Positions 34,130 to 44,019 are shown, numbered from the stretch's first letter. The stretch is DNA of 64,000 nt from Cyanobacteria bacterium GSL.Bin1 (GCA_009909085.1 JAAANX010000194.1:1-64000); one strand, 5' to 3'. The notes: generated from the sequence alone by a model not told the origin. Translations and numbers: made by a program.

Positions 34130-34552
34130 TCAACAGCGATTTTTGGTTAATTTTAATGCCGTTCCTTCTGGGTTCCACTCTACTTGGTCAAAGATATGAT
34201 ACAAAAGACACAAGCCGCGACCATTTTCTGAGTTTTCATCCGGCAGGAAACTATAGGGATCTTCTTGACAACCACATTGAGGAACAAAGCCAGCCCCATT
34301 ATCACTAATCAACCAAGTACAAGAGGTTGTCATAATGGCATACTGGACAATGACCGTTTTGCCTGGATCGAGTTGATTCCCGTGTTTCGCTGCATTGACT
34401 AACGCTTCTTGCAATCCTAACCGAATTTCTGCTTGCCAATCTTGGGGAACTTTTGCCACCAGGAGGTCTAAAATAGGACAGAGATAGAGAGTTGAGGCAA
34501 AACTGACAGTCCCCCAGTTGCATTTTGTTGGACGGGGTGATAATGCAATCAC
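34130..34552 (-). CDS. Anti-sigma-factor-type serine kinase (HATPase)
   Basis: 140 residues of the GHKL (RsbW/SpoIIAB-like) fold: N box EALVNAAKHGN, G1 box LISDNGAGF and G2 box ENGRGLCLL. The usual partners are an anti-sigma antagonist and a sigma factor, or response-regulator phosphatases; none is next to it. The start ATG follows an AT-rich leader and there is no operon. Four Cys occur, which is many for this family, so redox control is conceivable but not shown. Confidence 0.8.
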   Translation of the reverse strand: MIALSPRPTKCNWGTVSFASTLYLCPILDLLVAKVPQDWQAEIRLGLQEALVNAAKHGNQLDPGKTVIVQYAIMTTSCTWLISDNGAGFVPQCGCQEDPYSFLPDENSENGRGLCLLYHIFDQVEWNPEGTALKLTKNRC

Positions 34553-34705
34553 ACGCTATTACCTCACTTTTTTTAAACCATTAATGAAGGGATTAATTAG
34601 GAAGAATTAAGTAAAAAATTCTGCTTCAGCTGATAAAAGCTGATAGATTTTTTATTGGAATTTTCTCTTTTATTATATCAGAATTTTGACAAGGGTAAAA
34701 CCCCT

Positions 34706-36088
34706 CTATTGCTTTGGGGGATTTCCCCGTTGTAAAAAAACGGCACATTCGACATGAGCAGTTTGAGGAAAGAAGTCTGCCGGTTGGACAAGGGTGAGGG
34801 TGTAGCCAGCGCTAGTTAGTTCCTTTAAGTCGCGGGCGAGGGTTGCCGGACGACAACTGAGATACACCAGTCGTGGCGGTTGAATGGTACTGAGTGTTTC
34901 TAAAACCGCGCGATCGCAGCCTTTTCGGGGCGGATCCAGGAAAACTAAATCGGGAGTAATTTCTAATTGGGGGAGAATTGTCTCCACTTTTCCGACATGA
35001 AACGTTACATTCTCAATTTGATTGCGCTGGGCATTGCGTTCTCCTTGCGCGATCGCGCTGGCTTGGGCTTCAATGCCAATCACGGCTTTGGCTTGACGGG
35101 CAAAAGGCAGGGTAAAGGTACCGACGCCACAATAAGCATCAACAATCGTTTCGGTACCAGTGAGAGCGAATTTATCTAAAATGAGAGAACAGAGGGCTTC
35201 AGCAGTTTCTGTATTGACTTGAAAAAAGGTATTAGGACTCAAAAAGAAGGTTAATCCAGCAAATTCCTCTTCAATTTCTCCTTTGCCAGCAAGGCAGCGG
35301 GTTTCTTTGCCAAAAATAATGTTATTCCGTTGCGAATTTTGATTGAGACAAACGCCCACTAACTCCGGATACTGATGCAACCAAGTTTGGGCTTGTTTTT
35401 CAATCCCTTCTAAATTCCAGTCGGTCGTAATGAGGGTTAATAAGACTTGTCCGGTTCTGCGACCGATTCTCAGGGCTAAATGGCGCAGTTTCCCGGTTCC
35501 TCTCTCTTCGTTATAAATGCCCCACCCTTGTTCTTGAATATCTTGCTTAATTTGGGCTAAAAAAGGGTCTAAGCGGGAATCTTGCACCGGACATTGGTTG
35601 AGATTAACCAGTTTATGGGATCCTTTGCGGTAATATCCAGCTTGGACGTTTCCTTGTGCTGAACGTTGTAGGGGATAGGTAACTTTGTTCCGATAATTGA
35701 GACGACTGGAACTGCTTAAAATGGGAGCGATGGGTGGATCTGGAAAGCCTCCAATCCGTTGGAGGGCGTCTAAAATAACCTGTTGTTTGGCTTGCTGCTG
35801 ATAAGCTAAATCAATATGTTGCCACTGACAGCCGCCACACTTATCCGCCACAATGCAGTGCGGGCGAATGCGATGGGGAGAGGGCGTGAGTAATTTTTGC
35901 ACTTGACCGTAGGCGTATTGAGGTTTCACCCGAACGAGACGAACTAAGACGCGGTCTCCAGTCACCGTATCAGGAACAAAGACAACCCGCCCTTGCCAAC
36001 GTCCAACCCCATCAGCGCGATCGCTGAGATCGGTAATTTCAACTTCAAGTAAACTGCCCTGTTGCCATTGTTTTGGATTGGTCATCAT
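34706..36088 (-). CDS. rlmD: 23S rRNA (uracil-C5)-methyltransferase RlmD
   Basis: About 460 residues. TRAM domain (about 10-65), then a [4Fe-4S] site CGGCQWQHI (Cys 83, 86 region) with a further Cys upstream (CIVADKCGGC), a SAM-dependent methyltransferase fold (DAYCGVGTFTLPFA) and the catalytic pair FLDPPRKGCD and LVYLSCRPATLARDL (nucleophile Cys in SCRP). It methylates a uracil (U1939 in E. coli) in 23S rRNA. The ATG at 36088 overlaps the panD stop (TAATG), so translation is coupled; a TTG 9 bases earlier is less likely. Confidence 0.9.
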   Translation of the reverse strand: MMTNPKQWQQGSLLEVEITDLSDRADGVGRWQGRVVFVPDTVTGDRVLVRLVRVKPQYAYGQVQKLLTPSPHRIRPHCIVADKCGGCQWQHIDLAYQQQAKQQVILDALQRIGGFPDPPIAPILSSSSRLNYRNKVTYPLQRSAQGNVQAGYYRKGSHKLVNLNQCPVQDSRLDPFLAQIKQDIQEQGWGIYNEERGTGKLRHLALRIGRRTGQVLLTLITTDWNLEGIEKQAQTWLHQYPELVGVCLNQNSQRNNIIFGKETRCLAGKGEIEEEFAGLTFFLSPNTFFQVNTETAEALCSLILDKFALTGTETIVDAYCGVGTFTLPFARQAKAVIGIEAQASAIAQGERNAQRNQIENVTFHVGKVETILPQLEITPDLVFLDPPRKGCDRAVLETLSTIQPPRLVYLSCRPATLARDLKELTSAGYTLTLVQPADFFPQTAHVECAVFLQRGNPPKQ

Positions 36089-36468
36089 TAAACCCAAACG
36101 CTAGATTGCGCCAATAGGGGATCAAGGGGGTGGTTGTGTTCATCCACAAAGACAATTTGCGGGTGATGATGTTGAATTTCTTCGGGAGTGAGTAAACCGT
36201 AGGTGAGGATAATCAAACGATCACCAATTTCTGCATAACGGGCAGCGGCCCCATTCAGTTCAATTCTACCGGAATTGGCTTCCAGCGCGATCGCGTAGGT
36301 TGTTAATCGCGCACCGGTGGTAATATTGAGCACCTGAACTTGTTCGTGAGGTTCAATTCCCGCTGCATCTAATAACCCTTGATCAATGCCGATACTCCCC
36401 ATATAGTTCAAGTTACTATCGGTGACTCGACAATTATGAATTTTTCCCAGAAGAAACGTCCGCTGCAT
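36088..36468 (-). CDS. panD: Aspartate 1-decarboxylase
   Basis: Makes beta-alanine for pantothenate and coenzyme A. 126 residues, a pyruvoyl enzyme: self-cleavage at Gly 24-Ser 25 (NYMGSIGID) forms the pyruvoyl group on the new alpha chain, and the [13 protein letters not shown] region and the substrate-binding segment [21 protein letters not shown] are visible. First gene of a two-gene set with rlmD, overlapping by one base in the TAATG junction. Confidence 0.96.
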   Translation of the reverse strand: MQRTFLLGKIHNCRVTDSNLNYMGSIGIDQGLLDAAGIEPHEQVQVLNITTGARLTTYAIALEANSGRIELNGAAARYAEIGDRLIILTYGLLTPEEIQHHHPQIVFVDEHNHPLDPLLAQSSVWV

Positions 36469-36630
36469 AGGGAAAGCTCTTACCTCAATTACGCTCAGTC
36501 TTTTATTTTATATTGATCCTAACTTGTTTTGCTATTGGGTCATGACAGTGGTTTGCTTACGACTCTCCTGCAAGGAATCAAAAAACGCTATAACAAATGA
36601 CGAATGACCAATGACGAACGACGAAGCAAT

Positions 36631-37455
36631 ATGACTCAACAATGGAAGAATTTACTCACTCATCTTGGGACTTGGGAGGGATCATTTACCCGTCTGTCTC
36701 CCCAAGGTGAAATCATCGAAGATACGCCTAGTCTCGTTGCTTTAGAAGGGTTAAACGAACAGCAAACGGTGCGGCAAACCATTGAAAAATTCTCAGCATT
36801 GGGGGGAGAACCCACCTCTCAGCAGACAATGGAGTATCAAAGTCTCAACCGCAACACCCTGGTTTTTGAAAATGGGGCGTTTTCTGTGGGATCTAGCCAG
36901 TTTTCCCCCTTTAGCGAATTTGGGGCAGAATTAGGCTTTTTAGACCAAGACCGTCGTTTGCGACTGGTTCCCCTCTATGACAAACAAAGCCAACTCAGCA
37001 CGATCACTTTAATTCGAGAACATCGTCAAGGCGTAACCATCGAACCTTCTCCACATTTAAAGGTTGAGCAACTTCTCGGAGAGTGGCACGGGGAAGCCAT
37101 CACCTTATATCCTGATTTAAGACCGAGAGAAACTTACAGAACGCAACTTCGCATTACCCAACAAGGCAATCGCTTACAGCAAACCCTAAAAACAGAACAG
37201 TGGGAATTCACTTCCTCGGCAACGATAACTGATCACGGTTTACTATTTACCGAAGGAGCGCAAACCAGACAAGTATTATTCTTACCTGGCGGGGCATCCT
37301 GTACAACCCCTCTGAAGCTGGAAAATCGCCAGCCTTTTTTCTTGGAAGCGGGATGGTTAGTCGATGCCAACCACCGTCAACGTTTGCTGCGTCGCTACGA
37401 TGAACGAGGCACTTGGGTGAGTTTAACCTTGATTGTGGAAACAAAAAGCAATTAG
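36631..37455 (+). CDS. DUF3598-family protein
   Basis: 274 residues from the ATG at 36631 (MTQQWKNLLTHLGTWEGSFTRLSPQGEII). This is the cyanobacterial DUF3598 family, predicted to have a lipocalin/calycin-type beta barrel distantly related to the bilin lyases CpcS/CpcT. Two barrel-like halves are visible (about 1-130 and 145-270, the second starting EQLLGEWHGEAITLYPD). No signal peptide is seen. Function unknown. Its upstream region is made of short AATGACC/CGAATGA-type repeats that also supply an alternative in-frame start at 36604. Confidence 0.75.
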   Translation: MTQQWKNLLTHLGTWEGSFTRLSPQGEIIEDTPSLVALEGLNEQQTVRQTIEKFSALGGEPTSQQTMEYQSLNRNTLVFENGAFSVGSSQFSPFSEFGAELGFLDQDRRLRLVPLYDKQSQLSTITLIREHRQGVTIEPSPHLKVEQLLGEWHGEAITLYPDLRPRETYRTQLRITQQGNRLQQTLKTEQWEFTSSATITDHGLLFTEGAQTRQVLFLPGGASCTTPLKLENRQPFFLEAGWLVDANHRQRLLRRYDERGTWVSLTLIVETKSN

Positions 37456-37552
37456 CGGTTGAGATCGGGGAAAAGGGCAAACCGGTATTAATTATCGATC
37501 TTGCTGCCATCGCTAAGATGATGGAAGAAAAGCTAACAAAACTTGAAGTGAT

Positions 37553-38551
37553 ATGTCTGAATCCACCTCTTCTGAAACACCAGAACAAGAACAACAAGAA
37601 AACCGATCTGGAAAAACCCGCCAAATGTTAGGGATGAAAGGGGCGGCTACCGGAGAAACCTCCGTTTGGAAAATTCGCCTGCAACTGATGAAACCCATTA
37701 CCTGGATTCCCCTGATTTGGGGTGTGGTTTGTGGGGCGGCTTCCTCTGGGAATTTCCATTGGCAAGTGGAAGACTTGGTCAAGGTTGTTACTTGTATGTT
37801 GCTTTCTGGTCCTTTGATGACCGGTTATACCCAAACCCTGAACGATTTTTATGATCGTGAGATTGATGCGATTAATGAACCCTATCGTCCGATTCCCTCG
37901 GGGGCAATTTCGGTTCCGCAGGTTGTCACGCAAATTCTGGTCCTTTTAGGGGCAGGGATCGCGATCGCGTTTGCCTTAGATCAATGGGGTGGAAATGCTT
38001 ATCCCAAAATTACCATCATTACCCTCATTGGGACCTTTCTCGCCTTCATTTACTCGGCACCGCCCTTAAAACTGAAGCAAAATGGTTGGTTAGGCAACTA
38101 TGCCCTTGGCGCCAGTTATATCGCGTTACCCTGGTGGGCGGGACATTCGCTTTTTGGCGATTTAAACTGGACGATTATTATTCTCACCCTCATCTACAGT
38201 ATGGCGGGTCTTGGCATTGCCGTGGTGAATGATTTCAAGAGTGTTGAAGGCGATCGCGCTTTGGGGTTAAAGTCGCTTCCTGTCATGTTTGGTGTAGGAG
38301 GTGCAGCGTGGATTAGTGTTTTGATGATTGATCTGTTCCAAGTCGGAATTGCCGGTTACCTGATGAGCATTCACGAAAATCTCTATGCCACCATTTTAAT
38401 CTTGCTGGTCATTCCCCAAATTACCTTCCAAGATATGTATTTTCTACGCTCCCCCTTAGAAAATGATGTCAAATATCAAGCAAGTGCCCAACCCTTTCTA
38501 GTTCTTGGTATGTTAGTCACTGGCTTAGCACTGGGACACTCGGGAATTTAG
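37553..38551 (+). CDS. chlG: Chlorophyll synthase
   Basis: Esterifies chlorophyllide a with geranylgeranyl or phytyl diphosphate. A UbiA-family membrane prenyltransferase of 332 residues with about nine helices. The two Asp-rich motifs are visible: NDFYDREIDAINEPYRPIPSG (about 103-123) and NDFKSVEGDRALGLKSLP (about 223-240). The N-terminal 30 residues are disordered, Glu/Gln-rich. Full length. In cyanobacteria ChlG is in a complex with HliD, Ycf39 and YidC, which fits the HLIP-carrying hemH elsewhere in the window. Confidence 0.95.
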   Translation: MSESTSSETPEQEQQENRSGKTRQMLGMKGAATGETSVWKIRLQLMKPITWIPLIWGVVCGAASSGNFHWQVEDLVKVVTCMLLSGPLMTGYTQTLNDFYDREIDAINEPYRPIPSGAISVPQVVTQILVLLGAGIAIAFALDQWGGNAYPKITIITLIGTFLAFIYSAPPLKLKQNGWLGNYALGASYIALPWWAGHSLFGDLNWTIIILTLIYSMAGLGIAVVNDFKSVEGDRALGLKSLPVMFGVGGAAWISVLMIDLFQVGIAGYLMSIHENLYATILILLVIPQITFQDMYFLRSPLENDVKYQASAQPFLVLGMLVTGLALGHSGI

Positions 38552-38586
38552 TTTTTTTTATGGCAAGGGGTTTATCCCCCCTTGTC

Positions 38587-39591
38587 TTATAACCGGACGT
38601 GTTTGATATCTTTTCGAGGATCTTCTTTCCGGTTGGCGCGAATTTTCTCGTACAACTCCCGTTCAGTCTGACTAATATTTTTAGGAATGGTAATATTCAC
38701 TCGGACCAATAAATCGCCCCGTTCTCCTTTCGGTTTGGTCCAGCCTTTTCCCCGTAGTCTAAGCGATTGTCCCGAACGAATTCCAGCCGGCACTTTCATC
38801 GAAACTTTTCCATCAGGGGTTGGCACTTCAATCTCTCCCCCGAGAACCGCTTCATCTGGGGTAATCGGTACTTCACAAATCAGGTGGTCATCTTCAAAGC
38901 GGAAAAAGGAATGGGGTTGGAGTTCAACATTGAGGTACAAATCCCCTCTGGGTTGACCGTAGGGACTGGCTTTTCCTTTCCCAGGAACGCGAATGCGACT
39001 TCCTGGTTTTGCGCCACCGGGAATACGAACATTAATCACTTCATTGCCGACACTCAAGCGTTTTTGCACACCGCGGAATGCTTCACTAAAAGTGAGGCGA
39101 ATCGTTGCTTCGGTATCGGCGCCGACGCTGGTGCTGCCCCCAAAACCACTGCCAAAGTCAGTGAAGCCAGTACCACCGGGTGAAGTTTGATATTTGTAGC
39201 GTGTCCGTCCACCGCCGGAGGTGTTAAAGCGTCCGAGAAGTTCATCAATAAATTCTTCAAAACTACCATACTGGCTAAAGTCAAAGCCACCCATATCTGT
39301 CCCAAAGCCAGTGGTACGAGTGCGAGTGCCACCACCCCGTTGTTGGAATTGATCCGCCTGTTGCCAATACTGACCAAATTGATCGTATTTTTTGCGATTT
39401 TCCGGATCAGATAGCACTTCGTAGGCTTCGTTCACTTCTTTGAAACGATTTTCCGCTTCTTTATCATCTGGATTCCGATCCGGGTGATATTTCAGGGCGA
39501 GTTTACGATAGGCTTTTTTAATGTCGCTATCGCTAGCGTTTTTGCTGACGCCTAAGATGGAATAATAGTCCTTGAAATCAGTTTTTGCCAT
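38587..39591 (-). CDS. DnaJ/CbpA-type co-chaperone
   Basis: A 334-residue type II J protein. J domain 1-70 with HPD ([16 protein letters not shown]), a Gly/Phe-rich linker (about 75-150, including [23 protein letters not shown]), no zinc-finger Cys, and two C-terminal substrate-binding domains (about 160-325) ending in the [19 protein letters not shown] segment. It stimulates the ATPase of DnaK and delivers substrates. It is of the DnaJ/CbpA class rather than classic DnaJ because the Cys-rich domain is absent. Monocistronic. Confidence 0.9.
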   Translation of the reverse strand: MAKTDFKDYYSILGVSKNASDSDIKKAYRKLALKYHPDRNPDDKEAENRFKEVNEAYEVLSDPENRKKYDQFGQYWQQADQFQQRGGGTRTRTTGFGTDMGGFDFSQYGSFEEFIDELLGRFNTSGGGRTRYKYQTSPGGTGFTDFGSGFGGSTSVGADTEATIRLTFSEAFRGVQKRLSVGNEVINVRIPGGAKPGSRIRVPGKGKASPYGQPRGDLYLNVELQPHSFFRFEDDHLICEVPITPDEAVLGGEIEVPTPDGKVSMKVPAGIRSGQSLRLRGKGWTKPKGERGDLLVRVNITIPKNISQTERELYEKIRANRKEDPRKDIKHVRL

Positions 39592-39961
39592 AAGCTCCTC
39601 TCTCCTCAGCGTGACGACTGGCCGTTAAATTCTAAGATAGTGATTAAAGATAAAGCACGTATTGTCTCACGTATAGCGTAGCAAAGTCGCAACGGGAGGG
39701 AAGTTCGGTTTTTGCTATCGGGTCAATTGGCAATTCCCGCCTCAGATTACACTCCCAATCCTGGTAGTCCTGTAATGGTTCACCCCAGAGGAAACAGAAA
39801 CCTTATTTACCGAAGCCAAACCAGTGGCAGACTATCCTCCACAACGGAAACGAGATACGCTGACTCGGAGTCATTGTATCGATTAGAGACGTTAACGCCT
39901 AGTTTAGAATAGTTTGCGCGCGATCGCGCGGCAGCGATTGCAGAGTCTCCTACTCTCCCCC
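39592..39961. other. 370-bp intergenic region
   Basis: Contains the upstream region of the DnaJ gene and the tail side of gun4. A 66-codon plus-strand frame from a TTG at 39712 (VMVHPRGNRNLIYRSQTSGRLSSTTETRY) is open but has no ribosome site or family resemblance. A HIP1-rich palindrome GCGCGCGATCGCGCGG lies at about 39918-39933. Nothing else is recognised. Confidence 0.3.
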
Positions 39962-40708
39962 TCATGATTCATTCCCTTGCCAAGCCGGATGATTCATTAA
40001 GGAGGCAAACTCACGGACTCCTCGCAACTGGTTAGAGAGGGGAAGATGTCCTAAGGGTGCGCTGAGATCCCAGATAAACTCATTGGGGTAGCGTGTCCAA
40101 AGATTTCCTTTTTTCCAACCAATTTTTGTCCAGAGTTTCGGGAAGTCTTGTCCAAGAGAAAGCCAAATTTTACGCTGTACAGAAAAGCCAAATTTCCCTT
40201 GGGAGTGAACATACCACAACTGATCCATGGTTTTTAAGTCAGTACTGGGAAAGTTCTCCACTTCAGTAAAATAAATCCATTTCCGTTGCATCGCTTGTTC
40301 ACCAGCTAACTCGCAGCGTTTGGTTAACGTTAGTCGATCGGCTTCCTGAAAATCTCGTTGGGCTAATGCGACTTGTAAGGGTGAGTAGTCAATATTACGC
40401 TCACTATTGAGGGGAACCACCCCTTTCGGGAACTTCTCTTGTAAAAATGCTTCTGTTTTGGGTAACTGAGCCCCATACAACTCAAGATATGCTTCTCCCA
40501 CAGCAGGGGTAAGATTGGTCCCTTCTTTTTCTAAAAAGGTCATTAAAACCTCTAAACCAACTTCTCCTGCATTTGCCAGTTCTGAGATAATAGGAAGTTG
40601 TTTTTTCCCCGGTTGGGAAAATAGCTTTTCTTGCAACTCAGGAATTTGATTGGTAGAGGGGGAATTCAGGTTATCCATTTGAGCTTTACGAAGACGACTA
40701 GCCATCAT
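39962..40708 (-). CDS. gun4: Tetrapyrrole-binding regulator GUN4
   Basis: 248 residues. Activates magnesium chelatase by binding protoporphyrin IX and Mg-protoporphyrin. It has the N-terminal helical bundle (about 15-95, IPELQEKLFSQPGKKQLPIISELANAGEVGLEVLMTFLE) and the GUN4 core (about 105-245) with RDFQEADRLT, WIYFTEVENFPSTDLKTMDQLW, GKFGFSVQRKIW and WKKGNLWTRYPNEFIWDLSAPLGHLPLSNQLRG. The ATG start overlaps the prmC stop (ATGA), so the two are translationally coupled; a start 30 bases downstream (MDNLNS) is also possible. Confidence 0.9.
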   Translation of the reverse strand: MMASRLRKAQMDNLNSPSTNQIPELQEKLFSQPGKKQLPIISELANAGEVGLEVLMTFLEKEGTNLTPAVGEAYLELYGAQLPKTEAFLQEKFPKGVVPLNSERNIDYSPLQVALAQRDFQEADRLTLTKRCELAGEQAMQRKWIYFTEVENFPSTDLKTMDQLWYVHSQGKFGFSVQRKIWLSLGQDFPKLWTKIGWKKGNLWTRYPNEFIWDLSAPLGHLPLSNQLRGVREFASLMNHPAWQGNES

Positions 40709-41610
40709 CCATCATAATCGTCTGAAGGCAATTTCCTCACATCGGCTCGTGCAAATCGTTCAATTCCCGCTAAGTCTTTGTGGATCGTAATGGGGTGATA
40801 ATAACCGTTCTTCTCCAGTAATTCCTTGACGGTATCGGCTTGTCTTGCTTCCATTTCAATGAGCCAGAGACCCCCGTCAAGGAGAAATTGCGGGGCAGTT
40901 TGAATTAAGTGACGAATTGCTACTAACCCATCTTCTCCTCCATTGAGAGCGGCCATTGGTTCGTGCTGTCTCACTTCCGGTTGCAGTTCCCCTAAGGTGG
41001 CAGTCGGAATGTAGGGAGGATTGGATACCATGACACTGATTTCACCTTGTAGGTGTTGGAGGGGAGAAAACCAAGATCCTTGATAGAATTCAATTTGATT
41101 TGTCAGCCCTAAAAGGTAAGCATTTTCTTTGGCAATGGCTAAGGCTTCTGGGCTGCTATCAACGGCGTGAATTTTCGCCTCCGGTAGGGCTTTGGCTAAA
41201 GCAAGCGCGATCGCGCCACTGCCCGTTCCTAAATCCACCCAATGTCCAGTATAAAACTGATCGCGTCCATACTCGAGTGCCAGTTCGACTATCATTTCCG
41301 TTTCCGGTCGCGGAATCAGCACTGCCGGCGAGACTTTCAAGGTTAAATCTCGCCAAGGCGTTTCCCCGACGAGATATTGAACCGGAACTCGGTCTTGAAG
41401 CCGTTTTTCCCAGAGTTGTTTTAATTGTGAAAATGGAACCCGCAGGGCAATTTCGAGATCAGTTTTATAGCTTTCTAAGCGTAAACTGAGGGGGCTTAAC
41501 CCTGCGATGCTCTGTAATAACCAATCCACTTCTTGGGGAGGAATCCCTCGCGCGATCGCGGCTTGGCAACTTTCTTCTCGCCAAAAAGCTAACTCTTGAC
41601 CAGAAACCAT
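40705..41610 (-). CDS. prmC: Release factor glutamine methyltransferase PrmC
   Basis: Methylates the Gln of the GGQ motif in release factors RF1 and RF2. 301 residues: an N-terminal helical domain (about 1-85), then a SAM-binding fold with WVDLGTGSGAIALALA and the catalytic NPPY motif (VSNPPYIPT, about 190), and the PEVRQHEPMAALNGGEDG segment typical of PrmC. First residues LAFWREESCQAAIARGI are also typical. Overlaps gun4 by four bases downstream and is 15 bp behind tic22, so the three genes probably form an operon. Confidence 0.93.
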   Translation of the reverse strand: MVSGQELAFWREESCQAAIARGIPPQEVDWLLQSIAGLSPLSLRLESYKTDLEIALRVPFSQLKQLWEKRLQDRVPVQYLVGETPWRDLTLKVSPAVLIPRPETEMIVELALEYGRDQFYTGHWVDLGTGSGAIALALAKALPEAKIHAVDSSPEALAIAKENAYLLGLTNQIEFYQGSWFSPLQHLQGEISVMVSNPPYIPTATLGELQPEVRQHEPMAALNGGEDGLVAIRHLIQTAPQFLLDGGLWLIEMEARQADTVKELLEKNGYYHPITIHKDLAGIERFARADVRKLPSDDYDG

Positions 41611-41625
41611 AGGCTGTTGCTAGAT

Positions 41626-42405
41626 TTATTCTGCCGGTTGGGGACTTTGCTCAGGTGCTGCTTGTTGGGGCGCTTGCTCTGAGACAGTCTGCAAAAACTC
41701 TAAAGACTCTTGAGACGGGACTAAAACGACTTGTTTGAGTTGTTCATCATTTTTCTCTTCTAAAGTCTGGAGCATACTCTGCAAGGTCACCACATCAATT
41801 TGCACAGATTGGGCTTGCTCAGGTTGGCTTTGCTTAAATTGCTCAACCATTTCCTGAAGTTGGCTCTTTTCAAAGAACATCGGAATAATTTGCTGACCTT
41901 CTCGTTCGACCATTAAATACCCTTCATTTTCACCCCCACGGGCAATAAATAGTGGTACGCCTGAGAACTCTTGTACTTCTTGACCCTGTTCTTGCAGTAA
42001 AGAAAGAGCAGACTCTACTTCCTTTTCCATGGGAACATAAGCAAAATCAATACCATCTTCTTTACTTTCATTTTCCTGATCCAGTTGGTAGACTCTGCCT
42101 AAAGAAAGCGCAACCACTTGCACTTGTTGTCCTAATTCCGGATTCTCTTTCTTCAAACGACCCACAAATTCTTGGGCATCCTGCTGACTAATAAAAACTC
42201 CAGCGACACGGCTATCATTTTCACCCGAAGCCACAAGAGGTGACCCATTTTCATTGGCGACCGTAAATACAGGAACTTGCTGAAGTTTTTGAATAATTTG
42301 AGCTTGCGGTAGCGCCAGAGTGCCAGGTGTCAGGCCCAAAAATACGCTAAGCATGGCACCGCTACATAAGCCGAGACGAATTCCCCAATTTTTTAAAAAT
42401 TTCAT
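41626..42405 (-). CDS. Tic22-like protein
   Basis: 259 residues with a Sec-type signal peptide (about 1-31, LRLG-type core, cleavage near TLALPQA). The mature part contains two related halves with a thioredoxin-like beta-sheet pattern: residues about 40-140 (LQQVPVFTVANENGSPLVAS... GVFISQQDAQEFVGRLKKENPEL) and 145-235 (SGVPLFIARG... MFFEKSQLQEMVEQFKQSQPEQ). Cyanobacterial Tic22 (Slr0924) is in the periplasm and thylakoid lumen and assists outer-membrane protein delivery; it is the likely ancestor of the chloroplast import factor. The C-terminal 20 residues are Pro/Gln/Ala-rich. Upstream member of a probable operon with prmC and gun4. Confidence 0.85.
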   Translation of the reverse strand: MKFLKNWGIRLGLCSGAMLSVFLGLTPGTLALPQAQIIQKLQQVPVFTVANENGSPLVASGENDSRVAGVFISQQDAQEFVGRLKKENPELGQQVQVVALSLGRVYQLDQENESKEDGIDFAYVPMEKEVESALSLLQEQGQEVQEFSGVPLFIARGGENEGYLMVEREGQQIIPMFFEKSQLQEMVEQFKQSQPEQAQSVQIDVVTLQSMLQTLEEKNDEQLKQVVLVPSQESLEFLQTVSEQAPQQAAPEQSPQPAE

Positions 42406-42577
42406 TACAGTTCCAACCTATTTGATTACAAGTGCTATCTTACATTCTGACGAAGTCATTTTACTTTGTGTATGGTATTTCGTGATACTTTTTTAATTGT
42501 CACTTAAAACTGTCTTATTCCCCATTTTTTATTGATCTCATCTCTTTCTATTCCTACTAATTATTTCTGCGATTGAG

Positions 42578-43921
42578 TTAAGCTTGGCAAATCATTTTCA
42601 CTCCTCCGGAAGGAACAATTGTAATTCCCCTGCGCACTGGTTTAACCGGAGCTTGAGGGGCGAGCTTTAAAGATAGATTAGCAAAAATAGTACCGAAAAT
42701 TAATTTCATTTCGTACAAAGAAAATGCAGCGCCAATACAAGCACGATTTCCTCCACCAAAAGGGCAATATTGATAGGGACTAAATTGATGATTTAAAAAT
42801 CGCTCTGGTTGGAAGGAGTGGGACTGGGGAAAAGTGACTTCATGATGATGAGCTAAGTAGATACAAGGGACTAAAATCGTTTCCGGTGAAAATGACTGAT
42901 GATGAAGTTGAATTGTTTCCTGAACGATTCTCGGCTGAGCAATTAAAGCAATGGGATAGAGTCTTAATGTTTCTTTACAAACTGCATCTAAATAGGGCAA
43001 TTCTAGTAAAGTTTGCGGAGAAGGAGAAGAGCCTAAAGATTGCATTTCTGTATTTAATTGGTTCCATATTTCTGGTAAGGAATATACCCAATAAAACATC
43101 CAAGCCAGAGCAGAGGCTGTTGTTTCATGACCTAAAAAAAGCAGTGTAATCAACTGATCGCGCAACTCTGAATCACTCATTCCATTACCCCCTTCATCCT
43201 TAGCGGATAATAATAAACTTAAAATATCAGTTTTTTGTGAATAGTCTTGTTGGCGACGTTCTTTAATTTCTTCATAAATTAAAGTATCGATTGCACGTTG
43301 TTTACGAACAAAGTGACCCCAAGGACTATATTTCCCTAAGTCAATTTGTAAGGGAGGAAAGAAAAATAAACTGGAATAGAGAGGATTAGTAATGGCTTCT
43401 AGCAGTTCCGTAATTAATTGCTCAAGTTGGCGCGATCGCGCATCCGATTTAATGCCAAAAACCACACGCAAAATAACTTTTAATGTAATTTTAGCCGTTA
43501 AATTCCGGCTGGAAAAAGGCTGATTTTTCGGAAGTGTGGATAACAATTCTTCGGTTAATTCACAAATCACATCCTGATAGAAGTGCATCCGCTTACCATG
43601 TAGGGGCGGCATTAATAACTTACGCTGTCGCAAATGCTCTTCTCCATCCAACATAATGAGGGATTGATTGCCAGTAAAAGGGCGAAAAACATGAGTGATT
43701 TTTCCCAACTGAAATTGTTCTGGAGGGGCTGTGAAAATTGTTTCGATGGCTTGCGGGTCACCGACAAAAAATATATTAGGGGACTGATTCCCTAAAATTC
43801 TTGCGGAAAAGATATCTCCATAGCGATGTTGATATTTCTGAAAAAAGCGAATTGGGTTAGCAATCAGTTCTAAGGTTTGCAATAGCGGAGGGGTTTCTAA
43901 ACCAGGAATTGTCTGCTTCAT
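42578..43921 (-). CDS. Cytochrome P450 (CYP110-like)
   Basis: 447 residues starting MKQTIPGLETPP. The oxygen-activating helix has GHETTASALAW, the K helix ETLRLYP (ExxR), and the heme-binding loop FGGGNRACIGAAFS with the proximal Cys. The overall pattern (N-terminal LELIANPIRFFQKYQHRYGDIFSARI) matches the cyanobacterial CYP110 group. CYP110 enzymes are fatty-acid or terpene oxidases in some Nostoc strains; the substrate here is unknown. The gene diverges from a repeat-protein gene with 98 bp between starts. Confidence 0.88.
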   Translation of the reverse strand: MKQTIPGLETPPLLQTLELIANPIRFFQKYQHRYGDIFSARILGNQSPNIFFVGDPQAIETIFTAPPEQFQLGKITHVFRPFTGNQSLIMLDGEEHLRQRKLLMPPLHGKRMHFYQDVICELTEELLSTLPKNQPFSSRNLTAKITLKVILRVVFGIKSDARSRQLEQLITELLEAITNPLYSSLFFFPPLQIDLGKYSPWGHFVRKQRAIDTLIYEEIKERRQQDYSQKTDILSLLLSAKDEGGNGMSDSELRDQLITLLFLGHETTASALAWMFYWVYSLPEIWNQLNTEMQSLGSSPSPQTLLELPYLDAVCKETLRLYPIALIAQPRIVQETIQLHHQSFSPETILVPCIYLAHHHEVTFPQSHSFQPERFLNHQFSPYQYCPFGGGNRACIGAAFSLYEMKLIFGTIFANLSLKLAPQAPVKPVRRGITIVPSGGVKMICQA

Positions 43922-44019
43922 AAATGTTGAATAATGGAAATTCGACAAGATGTCTTTTGACAAATCTAAGAAAAATCACTTATGTTCTTATAGCACTGAT
44001 CGTCGAGAAAAAAAAAGAA

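Noticed and set aside
38558-38580. Terminator between chlG and the DnaJ gene
   Set aside because: There is a hairpin (CAAGGGG/CCCCTTG), but no T-run follows it on either strand.
39712-39912. 66-codon ORF on the plus strand before gun4
   Set aside because: TTG start, no ribosome site, Ser/Thr-rich and unlike any known protein; kept only as a note in the intergenic entry.
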